This document shows positions 1-5,338 of a DNA stretch of 5,338 nt, piece after piece. How positions within the stretch are numbered: position 1 is the stretch's first letter; the number at the start of each line of letters is the position of its first letter. The stretch is from Paracoccaceae bacterium (lineage in GTDB: Bacteria > Pseudomonadota > Alphaproteobacteria > Rhodobacterales > Rhodobacteraceae). The notes under the pieces are model-generated. The model saw only the letters and a program-made list of their open reading frames with translations, had not been told where the DNA came from and searched no databases. The DNA is taken from the NCBI GenBank assembly GCA_002400675.1, contig NVQY01000079.1, positions 5,039 through 10,376 on the forward strand. The letters run 5' to 3'. A program made the translations under genes and the position numbers.

Positions 1-1
1 C

Positions 2-1087
2 GCGCTAGAGGTGCCGGAAACCATCAAGGATTGCGTGGTTTACCTGACCGTTCCGCAACGTCGTCAGGGGGCCGCCGAGGTGGACCTGTCCGGTGCCGAA
101 ATGTCCGCCAGCCGCTTGCGCCCCGCCGAACAGGAAGTCATCGACGTCGCCGGCACCGAGAAAAAGCCGGTGATGCTGGGCGTGGGCAAGATGCGGCTTC
201 AGTTCGCGCTTGAGGTTGACGATCTGGCCGACAAACTGGCGATCCCGGTGGCGCGTATTATCGAAGTGCGCCCGGACAAGGAAATTATCCTTGATCAGTC
301 GTTCATTGCCTCGTGCCTTGATGTTCGTGCCGCCGCCCCGCTGGACGGGTTTGTGCGCGAATTGGAAGGGTTGCTGTCGCACCGTATGCAGGCGCTGGCC
401 GGGCGCATGTCCGATGGGGCCAGGTCACGCGGGGCCGCCGAGGTGTCGGATTTCATGTTGCTGGCCGTGGTCAACCGCACAATCCCGGTGATCCGCCACA
501 TGACAACCATCGAGAACCTGCACCCCGAGGACGTGTATCGCACCTGCGTCGCGCTGGCCGGGGAATTGTCGGTGTTCATGGCATCCGACAAACAGCCGCC
601 GGAATTCCCGCCCTATAAACACAACGACCTCACCGCCAGTTTTACCCCGGTGATCCGCACCCTGCGCCAATATCTGAGCTCGGTTCTGGAACAGACGGCG
701 ATTTCCATCGCGCTGGAAGAACGCAAATACGGTATCAGCGTCGGGATCATCGCGGATCGCAAGTTGCTGGGCAATTCCGGCTTTGTGCTGGCCGTGGACG
801 CCGATATCCCCGCCGAGGACGTGCGCCGCCACTTTGCCGGACAGGCCAAGATCGGCCCGGTCGAGGAAATCCGCCAGCTGGTCAATTCGGCCTTGCCGGG
901 GATCACCCTGCGCCCGTTGCCGGTGGCTCCGCGTCAGATCCCGTATCACGCCGGCGTGGTCTATTTCGAGATGGACCCCGAAAGCCCCTATTGGGCCAAG
1001 ATGACCACCTCCGGGGGCATCGCGGTGCATGTGTCGGGCCAGTATCCGGGTCTAAAGATGGAACTTTGGGCGATCCGAAACAGTTAG
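2..1087 (+). CDS. tssK: Type VI secretion baseplate adaptor TssK (VasE/ImpJ family), 5'-partial
   Basis: TssK forms trimers in the cytoplasmic T6SS baseplate; its N-terminal part binds the TssF/TssG wedge and its C-terminal head binds the cytoplasmic parts of TssL and TssM (family knowledge). The frame is open from base 2, giving 361 visible codons against about 445 for the family, so roughly the first 85 residues lie outside the window. The GTG at 11 is therefore probably an internal valine, not the start. Diagnostic stretches are VVYLTVPQRRQG near the left edge, FPPYKHNDL (about 605-631), and the C-terminal signature LPGITLRPLPVAPRQIPYHAG followed by VVYFEMD (893-976), then SGGIAVHVSGQYPGLKMELWAIR up to the TAG at 1085. 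The head domain probably begins near visible residue 235. No frameshift is seen. It lies 32 nt upstream of tssL in the same direction, as in many T6SS clusters. The family call is very secure. Confidence 0.95.
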   Translation, partial: ALEVPETIKDCVVYLTVPQRRQGAAEVDLSGAEMSASRLRPAEQEVIDVAGTEKKPVMLGVGKMRLQFALEVDDLADKLAIPVARIIEVRPDKEIILDQSFIASCLDVRAAAPLDGFVRELEGLLSHRMQALAGRMSDGARSRGAAEVSDFMLLAVVNRTIPVIRHMTTIENLHPEDVYRTCVALAGELSVFMASDKQPPEFPPYKHNDLTASFTPVIRTLRQYLSSVLEQTAISIALEERKYGISVGIIADRKLLGNSGFVLAVDADIPAEDVRRHFAGQAKIGPVEEIRQLVNSALPGITLRPLPVAPRQIPYHAGVVYFEMDPESPYWAKMTTSGGIAVHVSGQYPGLKMELWAIRNS

Positions 1088-1102
1088 GCGCGTGCCCCGC
1101 GT

Positions 1103-1113
1103 AAGGATTGGGA
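1103..1113 (+). promoter_or_regulatory. Ribosome binding region of tssL
   Basis: AAGGA (1103-1107) and GGGA (1110-1113) lie ahead of the ATG at 1120, with gaps of 12 and 6 nt. They decide the start. An in-frame TAA at 1102-1104 limits the reading frame, so only TTG 1108 or ATG 1120 can be the start. TTG 1108 directly abuts AAGGA with no spacing, so ATG 1120 is preferred. Confidence 0.6.
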
Positions 1114-1119
1114 AATACC

Positions 1120-2544
1120 ATGTCTGACCAGGACGATCCGTTTGCAGAACCCAATGACACCGACAAGACGGTGATCCGCCCCAATCCGGGTGGGCGTCGT
1201 ACCGGCGGTGCGCCTGCCAATCCGATGGCCCCTCCGGCGGCAACTGCGCCAACACCGGCCCCGGACGCAACGGATACATTCGGCGTGCCACAAGCCGCCG
1301 CCGCACCCAGGCCGGACCCAAGACCCGCCGGTGGTGGTGATGCCAAGCTGGCGATTACCGGCATGAACCCGTTGACCGCCTGCGCCAGTGTGTTGTTTTC
1401 GCTGATCAGCCGGATTCGCAACCGGGCGCAGCACATGGACCCCGACAAGCTGCGTCAAAGCGTGGTGGCAGAGGTGCGCGCGTTCGAAAACCGCGCGCTT
1501 CAGGCCGGGATCGCGGCGCAGACGGTCAAGGTGGCGCGCTATGCCTTATGCGCGACGCTGGATGATGTGGTGTTGAACACGCCGTGGGGCGGGCAGTCCA
1601 GCTGGGGCCTGCAATCCATGGTCGGCACGTTCCACCGCGAAACCGTGGGCGGGGACCGGTTTTACGATCTGCTGGCACGGTTGGAAAAGGAACCGGGCGG
1701 CAATATCGACATGCTCGAATTTCTGTACATGTGCATGTCGCTGGGGTTCGAAGGGCGCCTGCGCATCGAACAGGGTGGCCTTGAAAAGCACCTGCAAATC
1801 CGCGCCGCGCTGGCCCGGATCATCCGCGCCCAGCGTGGGCCGCTGGAATGGGACCTGTCGCCGCACTGGCAAGGCGTTAAAAAGCCGTTCAAACCGCTGT
1901 CCGCGTGGCGGCTGGTCTGGATTTCGGTGGCCGTCCTGTCGTTGCTTTTGACCCTGCAATTCGCCGGGCTGTCCTATGCCCTGTCGAACAGCACAGAGCG
2001 GGTGATCGGTCAGCTATCAGTCATTGATTCCGGCCCCGTGGCCCAATTGTTCCGCCGCGCACCGCCGCCTCCGCCGCCTCCGCCCGCGCCGGTGGTCGTG
2101 GACCAGTTGGTTAAAGTAGAAGGTTTTCTTGAGCATGAGATCGACAGCGGCATCGTCGAGGTTTTCCAAAAGGGCAACACGCTGATCATCCGTATCAAGG
2201 GCACCGGGTTGTTCGGGTCTGGGTCTGACACGTTGCAAAAGGACTATGTCGAGGCAATCAATCAGGTCGCCAAGGCGCTGAATGACGAACCTGGCCCGGT
2301 GATCGTGGTGGGGCATTCGGACAATGTCCCGATCCGGTCTTCGCGGTTCCCGTCAAACATGCACCTGTCGCTTGCGCGGGCCAAATCGGTGATGGCCGGG
2401 ATGGCAACGGTAATGGACGACCCCTCGCGGCTTAGCGCCGAAGGGCGCGCCGATAATGAACCCATAGCCGATAACGGCACCAGGAAAGGTCGCGCCAAGA
2501 ATCGGCGGATCGAGGTGTTGCTGGTGCAGGAGAGCGACAAATGA
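1120..2544 (+). CDS. tssL: T6SS inner-membrane protein TssL (DotU/IcmH family) with C-terminal OmpA-like peptidoglycan-binding domain
   Basis: TssL is a core inner-membrane subunit that contacts TssM and TssK. From ATG 1120 it has 474 residues in four parts. (1) Residues 1-75 are a hydrophilic, then Pro/Ala-rich tail carrying DKTVIRPNPGGRR at 15-27. (2) About 80-265 is the cytoplasmic DotU domain, with NPLTACASVLFSLISRIR (83-100), YALCATLDDVVLNTPWG (141-157), TFHRE (170-174) and GFEGRLR (209-215). (3) A single membrane helix spans about 266-287. (4) After a Pro8 linker (315-322) comes a periplasmic OmpA/MotB-like domain, with GHSDNVPI (398-405), RFPSNMHLSLARA (409-421), EGRADNEPIA (441-450) and GRAKNRRIEV (457-466). 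D401 and R420 match the residues that bind diaminopimelate in OmpA-type domains. This long form is the 'specialised' TssL; the short form lacks the OmpA part. The stop codon overlaps the tssM start, implying co-translation. The family call is very secure; the exact start slightly less so. Confidence 0.96.
   Translation: MSDQDDPFAEPNDTDKTVIRPNPGGRRTGGAPANPMAPPAATAPTPAPDATDTFGVPQAAAAPRPDPRPAGGGDAKLAITGMNPLTACASVLFSLISRIRNRAQHMDPDKLRQSVVAEVRAFENRALQAGIAAQTVKVARYALCATLDDVVLNTPWGGQSSWGLQSMVGTFHRETVGGDRFYDLLARLEKEPGGNIDMLEFLYMCMSLGFEGRLRIEQGGLEKHLQIRAALARIIRAQRGPLEWDLSPHWQGVKKPFKPLSAWRLVWISVAVLSLLLTLQFAGLSYALSNSTERVIGQLSVIDSGPVAQLFRRAPPPPPPPPAPVVVDQLVKVEGFLEHEIDSGIVEVFQKGNTLIIRIKGTGLFGSGSDTLQKDYVEAINQVAKALNDEPGPVIVVGHSDNVPIRSSRFPSNMHLSLARAKSVMAGMATVMDDPSRLSAEGRADNEPIADNGTRKGRAKNRRIEVLLVQESDK
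2062..2085 (+). repeat. Short CCGCCGCCT-type repeat encoding eight prolines in TssL
   Basis: Inside tssL the codons run CCG CCG CCT twice, then CCG CCC, giving eight consecutive prolines just after the membrane helix (residues 315-322). It probably acts as a stiff spacer between the membrane segment and the peptidoglycan-binding domain. A run this long normally needs elongation factor P for efficient translation (established knowledge). The repetitive DNA could vary in length between strains (inference). Confidence 0.75.
2528..2532 (+). promoter_or_regulatory. Ribosome binding site of tssM inside the tssL 3' end
   Basis: AGGAG lies 8 nt before the ATG at 2541, within the last codons of tssL. 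It supports the overlapping ATGA start of tssM and suggests both re-initiation and direct ribosome entry are possible. Confidence 0.65.
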
Positions 2545-5338
2545 TCCGCCGTTTCATCTTTCCCTTATTCAGGTCGATCTACACGATCCTGCTGATCGTT
2601 GCCTCGGTTCTGTCGGTGGTCATTTGGTATCTGTTCCCGCTGATCGGTGGCGAGACATGGCGGCCGTTTGACGGCATCACATCGCGCATCGTCACCATTT
2701 CAGTGATGTGGGTGTTTTTTCTGGCCCTGATGATCTTCATCTTCTGGCGTCGTCGTCGCCGTGACCGCAAGTTGACCGAGGACATCGCCGAAACCGTGGA
2801 CACGTCTGAGGATGACGTGATCGGCGAGGAAATAGGCGAGTTGCGCGGCAAGTTCAAAACCGCCATGGCTGAGTTGCGCAAATCCAAGAACGGTCGCCGC
2901 CATATCACCGAACTGCCGTGGTATGTGATGATTGGCCCGCCCGGTGCCGGGAAAACCACGGCTATCGTCAATTCCGGCCTGCAATTCCCGCTGGCTGACA
3001 AGCTGGGTAAATCGGCGATTGGTGGCGTTGGCGGTACGCGCAATTGCGACTGGTGGTTCACCAACAACGCGGTTCTGATCGACACCGCCGGGCGTTACAC
3101 CACGCAGGAAAGCGACGCGGACACGGATAACGCCGCCTGGCTTGGCTTTCTTGGCTTGCTCAAGAAATACCGCAAGCGCCAGCCGATCAACGGCGCGCTG
3201 GTCGCCATCAGCCTGTCAGATCTGTCGCTTCAGGACGAAATCACCCAAAAGGCCCATGCGCAGGCGGTGCGCCGCCGCCTGAATGAACTGCGCGAAAAGC
3301 TGGGCGTGCGGTTTCCGGTGTATGTGTTGTTCACCAAGGCCGACCTGATCGCCGGGTTTTCCGAGTTCTACGATAATCTGGGCAAGGACGACCGCGAACA
3401 GGTCTGGGGCTTTACCCTGCCACTGGACAAGACCAAGGGCGAGGCATCGGCCATCGCCGCGTTCGATTCCGAATTCGCGCTGTTGCTAGGGCAGTTGAAT
3501 GCGCAGTTGCTTGAGCGGATGCAGACCGAAACCGACCACCAGCGCCGTGCGCTTGTCGCCGGGTTCCCGTCGCAGGTGGCGTCGGTGCGCGGGGTTGCGC
3601 GCACGTTCCTGAACGAAGTGTTTCAGGATAACCGCTATGAAAAACGCCACATGGTGCGGGGCATCTATTTCACCTCGGGCACCCAAGAAGGCACGCCGAT
3701 TGACCGGTTGATGCTGGGCATGGCGCAGACCTTTGGTATTGGCCGTCAGGCGATTGGGTCGGGGCATGGGGCTGGTCGGTCGTTCTTTCTGACCCGGCTT
3801 TTCGAAGGGGTGATCTTCCCCGAGGCCGGCCTTGTGTCGTCCGATGACAAGGTGGAACGGCGCTATCGCTGGACCCGGCGCATTGCGATTGCCGCCACGG
3901 TTCTGATCGCCATTGCCACCGGGACATTGTGGACAATCAGCTATCTGAAAAACGTCGAGCTGATCGAACAGGCGCAGGCGCAGGTGGAAAAGTATCAACA
4001 GGCCGCCGCCACCCTGCCGCCAAGCCCGGTAGGCGACACCGATCTGCCGCCCGTGGTGACCGCGCTGAACGAATTGCGGGACTTACCCGCCAATCCGGTG
4101 CTGGACGATCCCGACCCCGAACGCAACATGACCTACGGGCTGTATCAGGGCGAGGTGATCGGCACGCAGGCCGCCCAGACCTATCGCGCGGCACTGAACC
4201 AACGGTTCCTGCCCCGGCTGCTGTTGCGGCTGGAAGAGCAGATGAGCGCCAACATGAACAACACCAATCTGTTGTACGAGGCCCTTAAGATCTATCTGAT
4301 GCTGGGTCTTCAGGGACCGATGAACACCGAACTGGTCAAGGAATGGATGCTGGTCGACTGGTCGCTGACCTATGCGGGCGTGACCCGGCAACAGATGCGC
4401 GACGACCTTGACGACCACCTGAACGCGCTGTTGTCGCAGCCCATGCAAGAGATCGCGCTGAACGGACCTTTGGTGGAACAGATACAAGGGTTGCTGTCTG
4501 AAATGCCGCTGGCCCAGCGGGTTTACAATGGCATCATCAATTCAGCCAAGGCCACCGCTCTGCCCAAATGGCGGATCAGTACGGCGGCCGGGCCTGCGGT
4601 CAAACGGGTGATGGTGCGCTCGTCCGGCAAGCCGCTGAACGACGGAATAGAGGGCATTTTCACCTATGACGGCTTTAACAACGTGTTCCTGCCCGAAGCG
4701 GTCAGCGTCGCCGAACGGGTACAGCGCGAAAGTTGGGTTTTGGGCCCGCGTGGCGAGGCCGAGCAATCAGAGGCCGCGTTGCTGGCGCTTAGCCGGGATG
4801 TTCTGGACCTCTATTACAACGACTACATCTCGCGGTATGATTCGATTCTGGGCGATGTGGACATCGTACCGATGGAATCCCTCAGCCATGCGGTTGAGGT
4901 CACCAATGTGCTGTCCGGGCCAACATCGCCCATCGTCAACCTGCTGACCGAGATTTCCAAGGAAACCCGCCTGACCGAGGACCGGTCGTTGCTTGATGCC
5001 GAATCTCTAAGTGGTGGTGCCTCGCAGGTAGGAATAATCGAAGCCAGATCGAACCTGTCCATTCAAGGCCAGATCCTGATGGAGGCACTGATCAATTCGG
5101 CCTCTTCCGAAAACGGCGAACCGCCCAAGGTTCCCGGTGCCTATGTGGAAGAACGGTTTGAGTGGTTGCATCAACTGGTTGCGCGCCCCGAGGGACAGCC
5201 ATCACAGCTTGATGGGCTGATGGGCGTGCTGACCGAAGTGTATCAGGAACTGAACAAGATGTCGTTCAGCGGCGTCAGTCCGGGCGGCGAAGGTGGGCAG
5301 GCGCTGGTGCAGTTCCAACAGGTCGCCAGCCGCATCGA
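2541..5338 (+). CDS. tssM: T6SS inner-membrane protein TssM (IcmF/VasK family), 3'-partial
   Basis: TssM is the large inner-membrane subunit of the T6SS trans-envelope complex. It binds TssL and TssK on the cytoplasmic side and usually TssJ in the periplasm. My translation stays open for 932 codons to the window edge. The family is about 1100-1300 residues, so the last 200-350 residues, including most of the TssJ-binding C-terminus, are missing. Membrane helices lie at about 14-35 and 50-69, the latter followed by five arginines (70-74), with a third at about 448-466. The cytoplasmic NTPase-like domain between helices 2 and 3 has an intact Walker A, GPPGAGKT (132-139), a DTAGRY motif (181-186) and TKAD (265-268). 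Family signatures follow: RGIYFTSGTQEGTPIDRL (373-390), FFLTRLFEGVIFPEAGL (about 415-432), LYEALKIYLMLG (578-589), GIEGIFTYDGF (702-712) and PGAYVEERFEWLHQLV (865-880). The start is fixed by AGGAG at 2528 and the ATGA overlap with tssL. No frameshift is seen. The call is very secure. Confidence 0.96.
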   Translation, partial: MIRRFIFPLFRSIYTILLIVASVLSVVIWYLFPLIGGETWRPFDGITSRIVTISVMWVFFLALMIFIFWRRRRRDRKLTEDIAETVDTSEDDVIGEEIGELRGKFKTAMAELRKSKNGRRHITELPWYVMIGPPGAGKTTAIVNSGLQFPLADKLGKSAIGGVGGTRNCDWWFTNNAVLIDTAGRYTTQESDADTDNAAWLGFLGLLKKYRKRQPINGALVAISLSDLSLQDEITQKAHAQAVRRRLNELREKLGVRFPVYVLFTKADLIAGFSEFYDNLGKDDREQVWGFTLPLDKTKGEASAIAAFDSEFALLLGQLNAQLLERMQTETDHQRRALVAGFPSQVASVRGVARTFLNEVFQDNRYEKRHMVRGIYFTSGTQEGTPIDRLMLGMAQTFGIGRQAIGSGHGAGRSFFLTRLFEGVIFPEAGLVSSDDKVERRYRWTRRIAIAATVLIAIATGTLWTISYLKNVELIEQAQAQVEKYQQAAATLPPSPVGDTDLPPVVTALNELRDLPANPVLDDPDPERNMTYGLYQGEVIGTQAAQTYRAALNQRFLPRLLLRLEEQMSANMNNTNLLYEALKIYLMLGLQGPMNTELVKEWMLVDWSLTYAGVTRQQMRDDLDDHLNALLSQPMQEIALNGPLVEQIQGLLSEMPLAQRVYNGIINSAKATALPKWRISTAAGPAVKRVMVRSSGKPLNDGIEGIFTYDGFNNVFLPEAVSVAERVQRESWVLGPRGEAEQSEAALLALSRDVLDLYYNDYISRYDSILGDVDIVPMESLSHAVEVTNVLSGPTSPIVNLLTEISKETRLTEDRSLLDAESLSGGASQVGIIEARSNLSIQGQILMEALINSASSENGEPPKVPGAYVEERFEWLHQLVARPEGQPSQLDGLMGVLTEVYQELNKMSFSGVSPGGEGGQALVQFQQVASRI

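Noticed and set aside
425..1030. A 201-codon minus-strand open frame opposite tssK
   Set aside because: High GC gives long antisense frames. The peptide is rich in H, R, G and Q with no recognisable domain, and the opposite strand is a clear conserved gene.
11..1087. A complete 358-residue protein starting at GTG 11
   Set aside because: The frame is open to the left edge, no ribosome binding site can be judged there, and the family is about 85 residues longer. It is the truncated 3' part of tssK.
1108..1119. TTG at 1108 as the tssL start
   Set aside because: It sits immediately next to the AAGGA with no spacing, while ATG 1120 has a properly spaced GGGA at 1110-1113.
2579..3085. A 168-codon minus-strand open frame opposite the tssM start
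   Set aside because: It is a shadow of the conserved TssM membrane and Walker A region, with low-complexity composition and no convincing family.
3486..3998. A 170-codon minus-strand open frame opposite central tssM
   Set aside because: It is antisense to the invariant TssM signature RGIYFTSGTQEGTPIDRL, so its open frame is explained by coding constraint on the other strand.
3929..4288. A 119-codon plus-strand frame inside tssM
   Set aside because: It is out of frame with TssM, biased to R, G and A, and has no domain; TssM itself reads through this stretch without interruption.
1..5338. A wholly new biological system
   Set aside because: All three genes match known T6SS core families along their whole visible length, and there is no unexplained non-coding stretch, array or unusual repeat to support a new system.

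Overview
The window is an internal slice of a type VI secretion system (T6SS) structural gene cluster. All three genes are on the + strand and tightly packed: the 3' part of tssK (cut by the left edge), a complete tssL with a C-terminal OmpA/MotB-like peptidoglycan-binding domain, and the first 932 codons of tssM (cut by the right edge). Base composition is GC-rich (roughly 60% by eye). Codon use strongly favours G/C at third positions, with the look of an alphaproteobacterium, possibly of the Rhodobacterales type. That taxonomic guess is inference from composition and protein character only; there is no rRNA or other marker here.

Layout: positions 2-1087 hold the tssK remainder. A 32-nt gap carries the tssL ribosome binding site. 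tssL runs from ATG 1120 to 2544. tssM starts at 2541, sharing an ATGA with the tssL stop, and stays open to 5338. No non-coding stretch exceeds about 35 bases. I see no internal promoter, terminator, RNA gene, mobile element or CRISPR array. The spacing says one transcription unit that enters from upstream and continues past the right edge.

How the genes work together (family knowledge): TssL and TssM are inner-membrane proteins that, usually with the lipoprotein TssJ, build the trans-envelope complex. TssK is the trimeric baseplate adaptor that docks the cytoplasmic contractile tail onto the cytoplasmic parts of TssL and TssM. The TssL here has its own OmpA-like periplasmic domain, which should anchor the complex to peptidoglycan without a separate TagL-type protein. 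Its cytoplasmic N-terminal tail contains a DKTVIRP-type motif that could be a phosphothreonine docking site for an FHA-domain protein. TssM keeps a full Walker A motif.

I did not find a new kind of system here. It is a recognisable T6SS membrane/baseplate module, and the points most worth a second look are the TssL N-terminal tail and its fused periplasmic domain.
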